A DNA stretch of 64,000 bases from Ailanthus altissimus (Eukaryota; Streptophyta; Magnoliopsida; Sapindales; Simaroubaceae). Positions within the stretch are counted from its first letter, which is position 1, and every line of letters begins with the position of its first letter. Both the position numbers and the translations under genes were made by a program. Shown one piece after another: positions 23,041-33,959 of this stretch. The stretch is from NCBI GenBank assembly GCA_946807835.1, contig OX327686.1:11160001-11224000 (forward strand), in the 5' to 3' direction. Below the pieces are notes generated by a model. That model worked only from the letters and a program-made list of their open reading frames with translations, made no database searches and was not told the DNA's origin.

Positions 23041-24330
23041 CATTAGTAATCAACAACCAATTTATGCATTCATTAATCCAGGGTGTATGATTAATCTCAT
23101 TCCATCTTTCGAGTGGGAATGAGATACTATGCATATATATTCAAGTTGATATGTCTATCTAACTTGTTTACATAGACATGCATTACGCAACCCATAAATG
23201 ACTACCCCAAGGATTAATTTCATTATCACTGTCACTTTATCAAATGAAATTCTAGACATAATGACACACCCTAAAGAGTTTGGCCTGTCACGCTTATCAA
23301 ACACTTTAAAACGGAGAGCACCACATGTAACCCTAGGCATAATAGCACACCCCAAAGAGTTTACGCCTGTCACGCATTTAATCAAACACTTGGAATGCAC
23401 CTCATACAAATCCTAAGGAAGATCATGATGATTACCTAAGTTCATTAGTCTCTCAACTTAACAAACTCAAAGCTATGCTTTTTAAGATCGACATATGGAT
23501 TAAACTTTGTCAAGCACATAACCCAAATGTTTAATTCATCCAATCCATTTTTCAATGCAATTAGAAGCATGAAGCGCATAAAAAGTATAAACGAATAACA
23601 CAAGATAACTATTAATCACATAGCAACTTCAACACATAAAGTTCAACAAAGTTCCATTAAGGCCTATAACCTATAATCTACAACAAAATGATAATCTTGC
23701 GATATGGCGAATTCTATACAAATGGGATCCTAAAGCATTGATTTCATTCTATTCTTCCTATGTTCTTCTTCTTTAGCAAATTTGTTCAATTCATTAATCA
23801 AGGGCTTAAGACTAATCTCATTCCATCTTTCGAGTTCGAATGAGATACTATGCATACATAGTCAAGTTGATATGTCTATCTAACCCGTTATATATACACG
23901 CATTAAGCTACCCTTAAATGACTACCCCAAGGATTAACTTCATTACCACTGTCACTTTTAGCAAATGAAATTCTAGACATAATGGCACACTCTAAAGAGT
24001 TTGGCCTGTCACGCTTATCAAACACTTTAAAATGGAGAGCACCACATGTGACCCTAGGCATAATAGCATACCCAAAGAGTTTGTGCCTGTCACGCATTTA
24101 ATCAAACACTTGGAGTGCACCTTATGCAAATCCTAAGGAAGATCATGAAGATTACTTAGGTGTTATTGGCCTTTCAACTCAATAGCAACCTAAAGCTATG
24201 TTTCTCCCAAATCCTATAAATGGATCAATCTCTTTCAAGTATAAATCCATACATTCACAACAACCAATTCATTTATCAATCAATTGGAAGCATTAAGCAT
24301 AAAGAAACATAAATGAATTACACGAATTTA
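23041..24330. repeat. Internal duplication inside the solo LTR
   Basis: About 23050-23640 and 23745-24310 are diverged direct copies. Each contains TTAATCTCATTCCATCTTTC, the block CTACCCCAAGGATTAA, the phrase AAGAGTTTGGCCTGTCACGC and CCTAAGGAAGATCATGA. The LTR copy at 48173 has only one such unit, so the duplication explains most of the length difference. Confidence 0.85.
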
Positions 24331-24677
24331 TACTAAATCATCCAAACATAATATTAATAAAACTACATCAATCCTTGGAATCAAGTTTAATCACATGAAA
24401 ATCCAACCATAACTATAATTATCCAACCATCCATAGATACATCTCATTAAAACTAATATTCATAATTGAAATGACAACAAAGGATAAAAACAAAGAAAAG
24501 GAAAGGGAAAACCGAATTTGGGATGTCTCCAAGGTTTCAATTCTTCAATTGTCTTCAATGATGCACATGAAACCTTGGAGACATCATTTTTTCTCCTTCA
24601 ATTTGAGCTCAAGCCTTCTCCTCCTTTCAATTTCGTGCCTCTACTCCCCTCTCTTTTCTTTGGCTAAACAATGGGTG

Positions 24678-24780
24678 TTTATATAGGTAGGGTTGCAAAA
24701 AGAGGACAAAAATGCCCTTAAGAAGTGCCCAGAATTCAGCGCCGCGGCGCTCACTTTCTGCAATTGGCGCCGCGGCGCTG
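24678..24780 (-). promoter_or_regulatory. LTR promoter: TATA box and GC-rich palindromes
   Basis: On the minus strand the TATA box (TATATAAA, 24685-24678) follows two palindromic GCGCCGCGGCGC cores (24738-24751 and 24766-24780). A third, decayed core near 24790-24800 lies further upstream. The same arrangement is present in the other family copy at 48370-48563. Confidence 0.7.
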
Positions 24781-25038
24781 AAATCCAGTGTTGTGGCTCT
24801 GAACTGTAGCAAAACAGTGTACTGTAGCAACAGTGCCACTGTAGCAAACAGTGCCTCCATTTGTATTTTTATCTCTAATGCTCCCATTTGCGTCCGTTTT
24901 TCGGTATTTTTGCTCTGATAATGCTTCAACCTATAAAACAACATTAATATGCATAAATAGCCCAATTATTGAGATAAATTGAACAAATATCAAGTTAGGA
25001 AGATAAAATAGTTTATACAATTACGCCTTATCATGTAT

Positions 25039-25485
25039 CAAGATGGCCATAAATACCTGTAAATCTCCATTTCCTCCCCTATTCTACCACAATAACATCA
25101 ATATAAAAACGAGAGTAAGATAGAAATGAGATATCTACCTTATCCGTCTATAGTAAAACTAAGCCTCCACTGCGTCTAATTCTCTCAACCACAAGCTTCC
25201 AACACATCCAAGATTCACTCGGATATTCTCCAGCCTATGTTTAAGAGCACGTGTTTCCATAAGAAAGATCACCTCTGGGCAGTGTTCGCGTACCAAGTTG
25301 GATAGGATATGGAATACGCGAGGGTTGTCCAACCCCCGCACATTCCAACTTAAGGTTTCATTGGGATCGGCAGCCCTGCACCATGGCAGGGGCCGCCATT
25401 TGAGGTTGAGAATGAGAGGCCAGATTATGTATTCCTTCAGACCTAGGTACAATTTTCTTCGAATGAATAAAGCTTTCTGCGTCAT
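25039..25485 (-). pseudogene. LINE ORF2 endonuclease first half
   Basis: Start of ORF2. LSWNVRGLDNPRVFHILSNL and PEVIFLMETR are the first two endonuclease motifs (the Asn and Glu metal-binding residues). The frame breaks near 25159 and continues in pieces to the LTR insertion point, where it joins the second half at 22752. Confidence 0.85.
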
Positions 25486-25499
25486 CGGACCGCTCCTTC

Positions 25500-27615
25500 C
25501 ATTTTAGCTTTGGGCTACTATTTATAGGGTTGTGTGGCTTGGAGGGGCCGAGGACTTTTTTTCCCTGAGGCGCAGAACTGCTCGATTAGGCTTGCACCCA
25601 AAATAGAAATTATGGTAACAACTATAACTCTTTTTCCTTAAGGACCTTCGGAGGGCGCTTGTTTGATTGGGGTCTATTCCTGCAACAGCCACGCGAGCCT
25701 CATTTTGTCTCCCTATTGCCTCTACTAGTTTTTTGTCTATGTTAGCCACGAGGTTGGCTACTGGGTCAAGGTTCGGTTAGACCATTGTAGTGGGATGATG
25801 ATCTGTAAGGTTCGAATAGGTGTGGGGGACATCTTCCTTGGTGTCGGGATTTTGTGTGTATAGAAGCACTTGATCAAAGCTAGTCAGGAAAGTCTGTCAT
25901 GCAGATCAAATTTGCTAGCTTTCTTCATTCTCTTGAGCACCTAAATATGGGTGAGAGACATCTAGAAGTGGGTGGGGGGCAAGGAGCATATCATAATTTG
26001 GAGCGGTGGTAAAATGCAGCAAATGGGAGATTATGCAGTTTGTTTGGTTCACTATAGCACGTGCAGCTCAACGAGCGGCGAATTTATCTAGTTTGCATTC
26101 ATTCGATAGCTTTTCAATTTCTTTAAAAACAAAAATCTGCATTCCTTTTACTTGAACGTGGTGGCCATGTGCTTCACCCGCGGGTTCTACAATATTCCCA
26201 TGCATGTGCCGAGTGCCCTTTATTTGATTGTTCCCATTATCACATACTTGCACTTTGTTATCCTTAGGCCATTTCTTAGTGTCGAGGTGAGTTTTAGTCA
26301 AGGGGCCACATAAGGATATACTCTCACCTTTCCTATGAGCATTTTTATTAAAAGAATTTGCACCACCAATCAAGTGTTGCACACTTAGTCCCTCGAGCTC
26401 ATCACATGCCTTTGAATGGTAATACACATGCGGTGCCTTGCCCGTGTTATGACTACTTAAAAAAGCAGTTGTTTTTTTTAACCATTTCACCGATTATTGC
26501 ACGTGCATCTTTCTCCTTTGGCAACCGCTTGGGATGGTGAATGTGTGGGCAACTATCATCAGGTTGTGGGCATATACAATCTTCGATAATTTTGTCCAGG
26601 GTGGGGCACGTATTAACAGGCTCCTCAGTTGTCTCCATACTTCTTTTTGTTTGTGGGTTATCAACCATTTATTCTGCATTCCCCAAAGAGATGTCGCCAT
26701 TGGCAGCCACCCTGAAGAATTCCTTATCTGATCGAGAGTTAGTACCCTTTAACCTTGGCTCCGTCTTTCTAACATTATCCTTCTTGTAAGAATCTCCATT
26801 AGTAGATAAAAAATGGTAGGCAACTGGTTTTGACCTTGGTGCTTCCCTTGGTTTGGTTTACCACCGATTGTAGTTTCCAACTGCTCGAAGATTATCTGAG
26901 TATCGGTGATTGTCAGGTTTTTTTAAGATAGTGGGTAGTGGTTCTAGGCATTCTCGGTACCTATGGTCTAAGAAGCCACAAAGTATGCAAAAATTCAGCA
27001 ATTTCTTGTACTTAAAATCAAGCCAAACCAATTTTTCATTGGTTCTGAGTTTAATAAATATACCTTTCCGTAGTGGCTGGTCGAGGAATAATCTAACTTA
27101 TAATCGAATAAATCTTCCGATGCAGGAGCCAGAATCATCGGAGTCCGCATCTACGAACTTTGCAATTTTGTTCCCAATCAATTCAGCCATCTCTACATTC
27201 ATATGAATTAATGGTAAGTTATATAAATTTGGACCCAGGAAGATGCATATTGAAATGTTGGATTCGAAGCTGAGTCTTCATCCGTAGCAGGCTTTATGGG
27301 AATAAGGAATTTATTGAAGTTCCAAGGTTCATATCTCATGACCCTTTTTCAATCATCTTTCAACGCAAACTCACATAGAAAGTTGTTGCCACCTAGCCAT
27401 TGGAATCTCAGGTCTCCGGAAGGCCGCCACAAACTCCGTATTGTAGACTATAAGGCCTCTCGTTGTTAGTTTTTCCTAGTGAGGATTTTAACAAAGAGGT
27501 CGAATTTTTCTATCGAGCGATGTCTTTAAATCACCGCCTCCGGGATCCCTAGGACCTCTTCATTGTGGGAGTTTTTGATAGAAAATAAGATCTATAAGGC
27601 TTCAACGTCATCCAT
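25500..27615 (-). pseudogene. LINE ORF1 protein, broken
   Basis: Minus-strand ORF1. The start (MDDVEAL at 27615) is followed by a DUF4283-type domain in several frames, then LLNFCILCGFLDHRYRECL (about 26990-26930), the CCHC zinc knuckle with C-x2-C-x4-H-x4-C spacing. The C-terminal part (26668-26068) is charged and His-rich and is interrupted by a frame change. The protein would bind the LINE RNA. It directly precedes ORF2. Confidence 0.72.
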
Positions 27616-27777
27616 GACTTATAGATTTGAACGTGGAGTTCGCCAAGCGAATGAGAGTCAGTTCTCTAGAGAAGCTAGAGAGAAAAAAAATTAGTTTTGG
27701 TGATTATCTTTTAATTTACACTTGGTATTCAATTCCATTCATTGTTAATAATGTGTAAATACAAAAAGGAGGTGGCA

Positions 27778-28318
27778 TGTTGTTTGACCATTCAAGCCAC
27801 TAATTGTTTCAAGGTTTAGCTAGCAAAAGAGTATTGTGACTAAGCAATATTTAAAGCTACTGTTGGCATAATAAATGGTCGTGTCATGCTTCACCATGCA
27901 TCAAACAATTTTTTTTTAATTGGCTATTGGTGATGGCAACAAACACTATATATAAACTGAGAATTAGAACTCAATGGTAGTAATGAATTTGAAATGCTTT
28001 TAAAAGGTTAAGTGTTAACCGAGAAACCAAAAGCAATTTAAGCAAAGTAATTTATATCCGAGAGATAGGATTAAAGCAAGAGTTGCTTCAACCATTCTGA
28101 AACAAAGCTACCATTATAGCTTGAGGAAGCTCACTACGTCCATAACTAGAATTGCTTAAAGCACGCTTCAAGGGTGAGTCTCTTAATCTCATTAATGTAA
28201 TGAGATAGTATTGTGTGTTATATTTTTACTGTGTTGAATGTGAGACATGCGATATTTAAATTGTTTAAAATATATACATTCACCCGTTACATAGTTCACA
28301 CGCATATAACACCCAACA
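27778..28318 (+). repeat. Possible copia-type LTR
   Basis: Starts TGTTGTTTGACC after a purine tract (AAAAAGGAGGTGGCA) and ends ACACCCAACA, with a TATA motif (CTATATATAA) near 27949. It interrupts or truncates the minus-strand copia relic. No target duplication or partner was found, so this is tentative. Confidence 0.38.
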
Positions 28319-28329
28319 ACTCTAACTAT

Positions 28330-29679
28330 AACCAGTGAAGGCATATTTAGTTATGCAAAATTGAAGTTTGTGTTTATTAAAAGTTTTAAGAAATGGATAG
28401 CACGTGTGGCTAAAAACTTTAAAAATGAGTAATCTAGTTGATGACCATATAGCTTATGATAGGGTGATGAATTTGAAAGAATTTGTTTGGGCAACCTGTT
28501 TATGAGGTATGTTGTTGTCTCTATTGCTTCCCAACCAATAGCATAGTGGCATTTCAGCATGTGAAAGTAAGGTTAAAGCTGTTTCTACATGGTATCTATG
28601 TTTTTCTTTCTATTTTTTCATTTGGGTAGTGTATGTGTAGACAAGGATGTCTAAAAATTATTTCTTGTTATTTAAGAAATTAAAGCAAAAGTCTTAATTC
28701 TCCTCCCCAATCAGATTGAATGGTTTAATGTAAGTCTCAAATTAATTTGCCATTGAGATCTTAAACTAAAGAAATGTTAAAATGTTTGACATTTATATTG
28801 ATGCAGTTATTGCTAGCCTCCAAACGTCAGTATAGATTAATTCAAGTGGTTGATGTGTTTTGGTTACTGAAATACCAAAGTGCAGTCCGTGTGCTTTGCC
28901 ATGTTGATAGGTAGAACACAAGTTAAAATTTGAATTGGAAACAAACTTTAATTTATTGAATAAAGGATTAGTCTTACAATTCATTAAAACTTATTTTATG
29001 ACATTCAAGCTAGGATGACCTAATCTAAGATAAAGCAAGTTTACTTGACTTATACTTTTATTATCAAGACCTAAATAAGAATTTGACATTGGATCCTTTT
29101 TGGAATTTCTTTCTTTATTGACTTCAACTGAAAAGGAGGATGGACTATTGTACACTTTAAAGGGTAGTGAGTTTCTTGAGTTCACTAGTTGATACAATCT
29201 TTTGTTAACAATACCTTCTAACAGCACTACTCTTTGTTTCTTGTCCTTAATTTGACAAAAAAAATTAGTGAAATTCAACAACACAGTATTTTCAATAACA
29301 AGTTTTAATACATTAAACAATTTCTTTTTAATTCTTGAAAGAAAAAAGATATTTTTTAGAGTTAAGTGTTTGTGTGTGTGTAAGTTAGGTAAAGTAAGAG
29401 AATAAGTATGGGAGATTTTCGCCTTATTACCATTTCTAATTGTAACTTTTTCTAAGCCTTTGAGTTCATTTCTAGTATTGAGTATGTTGATATCATTTGT
29501 CAAATAGTTTGTAACACCACTTTCAATGTACCAGTTATGATCTGGTGAGCTATCTAATGAGGGTAAATAAGCTGCTGCAGAATTTAAGTTTCTATTTTGA
29601 TATTTGCTTAGTCTTGTGCAGTTGTCATCAAATCTGTGCTAGTAATTTGTTGCTGTGTTACCCTTCTTGCCACATTGAT
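28330..29679 (-). pseudogene. Ty1/copia gag-integrase relic
   Basis: Minus strand. It begins within a zinc knuckle (QCGKKGNTA near 29675), then NWYIESGVTNYLTNDINIL, which is the copia protease region with the catalytic DSG changed to ESG. The gag_pre-integrase domain (29503-28991) follows with YLRLGHPS. The integrase start HGKAHGLHF and PLELIYTDVW comes next. Finally EAIETTTYLINRLPKQILSN and SPYHKLYGHQLDYSFLK give the integrase core end. RT and RNase H are missing; the left end meets the possible LTR at 28318 and the right end an LTR fragment at 29680. It is inactive, with many stops. Confidence 0.8.
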
Positions 29680-30153
29680 TGATGCTATACTAGCTAAGTG
29701 CAAACGCACACTATTGTATCAAGTAATATAGGATTTAAAGTCCAAGTATCAATCCCACATGAACTATACGATCTAATTCTATAAATCAAGTACTAAAATT
29801 GTACCTACTTAACGTTTATTCATTAAATTAAAATTTAAAATTCATTTAACTAATCTAATTCTATTAATTAAATCAACAAAAATAAAAGCAAGGGTTAGAA
29901 TTCACAAATATGGATACTTTAGGGTTTTGACTTGTCCCCTAGTATTTCATTGGACTTATTAACCACTTAGTTGATCCCTTAATACCAATTGACTGGCTTA
30001 GACACAAATCTTATCACAAGCCTCTGTCGATGGTCAAGTGACTATATTACACATTCTAACAATCACCTATATGTCTATGGTAATTAAATCAAAATGTAAA
30101 TCATTAAGATCAAGTGTAAATTATACCATACATGCCACCTAGGTGGAACTCAT
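29680..30153 (-). repeat. LTR fragment (family 3)
   Basis: On the minus strand it ends AGCTAGTATAGCATCA and carries the module CATGTGGGATTGATACTTGG, then ATATTACTTGATACAATAG and GTGCGTTTGCACTT. This is the same order as the U5 ends of the Athila and family-2 LTRs. Its left border falls inside the copia zinc knuckle. Its right part is cut by the LTR that begins at 30154. Confidence 0.6.
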
Positions 30154-32090
30154 TGACAAGACCCGACCCGAGACCCTCTACTATAGATCCCAGCAGCCCT
30201 GCCGGGCACCCCGACGGAAGTTCCTCCGAACCTAACTGGGTAAGTTAAGAAATTCCGCGAGGCGAACCCCTTTTTAAATCTTGTTACTACTAAGAAGATC
30301 TAGTAATATACATGAAAACGACATCTTAGTTTTAAAAACAAACGGACAGAGTTTCCCCTGTTTTTCGAAAAAATACATATAAACCTGCAAAGAAATTTCA
30401 CTTCTAATTCCAACCCATCTCAATTCTACCAATTCGGACCTCCGGTCCTTTTCAAATCAAATCCAACACAACTCAATTATTTCGTGTAAATCACAAAATA
30501 AGCATAATCATAAAAAGTAAAAACGATCATCATAAACTGGAAATCTCTTCTTCTTGATTCAACACATACTTACAAATATACATGCCTACAACTATTATGC
30601 ATAAAGTAAAGAGTGCTATTAGCAAATTTACATGTACAAAAATTATCTTTGGATTCGGCCCACTACTCGGCGATAGGAGAATCAGCAGCTTGCGTTCCGA
30701 GACCTGCACCTGAGAAAGGGGTTTAAAACATAAAACATAAAACGAGTGAGCTAAAGGAGCTCAGTGAGTGTAAATGAGAATTCAATTACAAGAATATTAT
30801 ACAAAGATAGCAATTTCTAAAGTACATGCAGAAATTATGCTTCTAAAATGGATGTAAAATTGTAAAACGGTTTCTAATATCATATGCTAATGAAATCTTG
30901 CCGAGCGGGTTTTATCTACATCTTTGGAAAACTATATTCAGAATCTGTATAACATAATAACTGCTGTGTGCATATAAATGCATAAATGCTATCGGTAAAT
31001 CGAAAACTAGTAAAATTCTCGCTCGACCATTATCTTTCTAAACTGTACCAATGGTTAAGCTCTATACCCACGCAGCGACTCAACTAGCACCATATACGTG
31101 AGTAGGTCATGGAGCACCTCAACTAGCAGCACCCACAGTGACATCTCAAGACATCTCATTGGCTACGCAGCGGAATCCTACATCGCATGCATATAGTGAG
31201 ACAATATCCCGTACACATAGAGCGACTCACATGACTCGACATCCCGACTTCCCGGAGTTAGTGACACACCCCCAATACCTGCCCATGTGCACGGGATATA
31301 CCGGCCGGGTCTAATACAATCATCACCACTATAATATGAAGGTACCAATGGCCTTAAAACAAATGCAGAAATTTTAAAACTGTTTCACAAATCGATCATG
31401 TAAAAGCATGTCTATGAATATATCAAGATCATAAATCATGTTTATGCATCGAAAGCTCATAAAACATACATAGTCATTGTGCGAAAACATAATAACCGAA
31501 AAGTAAAAGAAATGGCAGATTTCCACTCACAACTGCTCGGCGCTCAATTTCGCTCCCGATTCCTGCTCCCGTTAACGCTATCGGTTATCCTCGCCTACGC
31601 GCCATAAATGACATTTAGAACCAAATCGAACACTAGAATCTCGTTTAACTACTAAATGCCCTAATCGGCATACAAAGCCCGAATGTAAACTACTTTTCGA
31701 TTTTAGTTACAGAGCCATAATCGAAACTAACTCACCATCCGGCGCCCTGAAAATTATTGAACACCTTATAATTTGATTGGACATACTTGCCCTTCACCTT
31801 TCCAACATGGACAAGTATGTCCCATTTTCTTCATTTTTGGGTTTTTCCATCAACCATATACATTCAATTCACAATATGCATCATCTACACACAACAATTC
31901 AATCAAAACACCACTCAATTCCTAACTTCCCTAAAGTGGCAGAATTTCACCCTAGGTTCCAACACATTCCTTTTCTCAATTTCTTGTTCCAATTACAACA
32001 AAATCATGCCAATTTCATTCTAAAGCCCTAATTACAATCAATTGAAATCTCTACAACAAAATCACCAAAAACCCTAATTTTTAATTAAAT
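30154..32090 (-). repeat. Ty3/gypsy-type LTR (family 4), probably solo
   Basis: On the minus strand this ends in GTCTCGGGTCGGGTCTTGTCA and includes the run ACTCACTGAGCTCCTTTAGC, both typical of long gypsy LTRs. Base composition is richer in GC than the surroundings. The CA end at 30154 is clear; the other end near 32090 is uncertain. No gag or pol accompanies it. Confidence 0.55.
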
Positions 32091-33959
32091 TTTTTTTTCA
32101 ATAACTCAAATGCTACATATAATAAAACAATCAATAAATAGCAATCAAAGAGCATGTAACTTATTATATTTGATACAAAAATTACAAATAATACAAAATA
32201 AAATAGTACTTATCGATGATGAAATATTTTTAGCAGAGAGTACTGTAAAAATATGATTCTTGCAGAGACATAGAGATACGATGTCTTTCAATAGAATGAT
32301 TAGAGCATATAAATTGAATAAGTTTTATTTTATTGAAGGCATACTATAGAAATACGGAAATATCATTAGATTATATGTGACATTACATAAATATATTAAA
32401 AAAACCCAAAAAGTTCTTCTAAAAGCCTAACTTTTGAGTTTTTGCTAATAACTTTTTTAATCTTCAAAAGCTCTTTTCTAATTACAATCTGAAGTTCTCG
32501 GTTGGAACCTTTGCGTCAATTATCATCTTACCCTTACATACTTTTTCAATTAACAAAAGTACATTGTCTTTCGACAAAAAAAAAATACTCTAACGCTCAA
32601 GTCAATGCTTATCCGAAGATGATGGTGTTATATTTAAGGGAGTATTCGTAAAGACAAGCATAATGGATGAATGATTTCTCAATAATCAATATTGCATACT
32701 AAATGATAGAAGTTTAATAGAATTTTTTGATAGACAAATAAATCGACTCTATTTACAATATATGAGTTCTAATCTTTTTCAAATTATGCATAAGCATCCA
32801 CACTTAATTAATCTCAATTCAATAAGATTTTAAATTCATTTACAAATTATTAATCAAAGAGAATGATTTAAGTAGAATTTCACCCACTTGTGGAAAAAAA
32901 TTCCTTATGCGAAACAGTAAGTAATTATTCAAATTTGAATAAAATCGGAAGTTTAATCCGTTCCTGTCTCCTTTTGGTTTCCAAGACCCATTTAAGGAGC
33001 CCGTGGGTCAATAGATCTGTTTACCTAGTATGCTAAGTTTAAAATATGGGTTTAAACTCTTTATTTCATGGAATTAAGTCTTTCTTAAATGTAGGCTGCC
33101 ACTTAAAAGAATTACAATGAGTGCGAGCTAGTTGGATAGTTTGATAGTGGGCATAATACATCAAATGTAATTAGAAAAATTAAAAAACTTTTTTACCAGT
33201 AAAAACATCCAACCATATAAGCTAATGTTGTAGCTTTTAAACTAGTTATTATTAATTATTTTGGGGAAAAAAGTGATTTTAGAGAGAATCACTCAAGTAT
33301 TTGATAAGTTATAGCTCTAAAAGTATTGTGAGTTTTAAAAGGGAATCATAATTATATTTGATAATCTTACTATAAAAGTATTGTAAGAATATTAGAAGAT
33401 TAAAGATTTGATCTTCATGATCTCAAGTTGACATATGTCAAAGTTGAGAGGAAGATATGATTAAAGAATAAATAAAGGGTTATATTAATGAAAAAAGTGT
33501 ATTAAATACATAATAAATGAATTCTAAATGAAAACTTGACCCTTAATTATAAACAAAAGTTGGGTATATAAAAGACTAAAAAAAATCTCTCACTTATATG
33601 TTAACTTCTACCTTGCTCTTGGTATATTGAAGTACACTTACAAATATATAATAACTAAAATATATATTAAAGATACATAATGCCGAAGCACCCTGTAATA
33701 CACTCCATACATCTACTTTTAAGAATATAAGAGCATTGGTGATAAAATTCCATTTTTAATGATGATATATACTAACTAAAATGGCCTGTGGATGATCAAT
33801 CACAGACCACTACTAGTCCAAACAACCAATCACAAATGACTATCACAATAGTCTTCTGATTTAACCAAATAATTACATATAATTTTGTTTATGGCTAATT
33901 TTGGTCTGGACCAACCTCAAATGAGTAAGGGAAAATTTGATTAATTAGGTTGCTGATAT
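32091..33959. other. No gene recognised
   Basis: AT-rich sequence with no coding motif on either strand that I could find. It may include further LTR or MITE debris. Confidence 0.45.

Larger units (their letters stand above)
22758..25033 (-). repeat. Solo LTR (family 2) inserted in the LINE endonuclease
   Basis: A 2276-bp LTR. On the minus strand it starts TGATAAGGCGTAATTGTATA and ends in AGAAATCACACAACA (TG...CA). It is flanked by a perfect 5-bp duplication TGTAT at 22753-22757 and 25034-25038. It has no internal region, so it is a solo LTR left by recombination. Its sequence matches the LTR at 48173-49553 on the plus strand but is about 900 bases longer, partly because of an internal duplication. 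A TATA box (24678-24685) lies downstream of a GC-rich palindromic block (24738-24780). Confidence 0.92.
18940..27665 (-). mobile_element. Second LINE (plant L1 type with RNase H), split by a solo LTR
   Basis: Minus-strand non-LTR retrotransposon that reads, from right to left: ORF1 (27615-25500), ORF2 endonuclease first half (25485-25039), an inserted LTR (22758-25033), endonuclease second half, RT, zf-RVT and a C-terminal RNase H domain (19579-18968). A short A-rich end follows near 18950. Removing the LTR and one copy of its duplication restores a continuous endonuclease reading, so the LINE was in place first. All reading frames are broken. An extra RNase H at the ORF2 end is known from several plant L1 lineages. 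The 5' end near 27665 is approximate. Confidence 0.87.

Noticed and set aside
24627..24965. Alanine/arginine-rich frames over the GC palindromes (also 48408-48834)
   Set aside because: They are produced by the GCGCCGCGG repeats in non-coding LTR promoter sequence and differ between the two LTR copies.
31777..32031. His- and Phe-rich 84-codon frame
   Set aside because: Lies within or at the edge of a gypsy LTR, overlaps another frame of equal length and has no motif.
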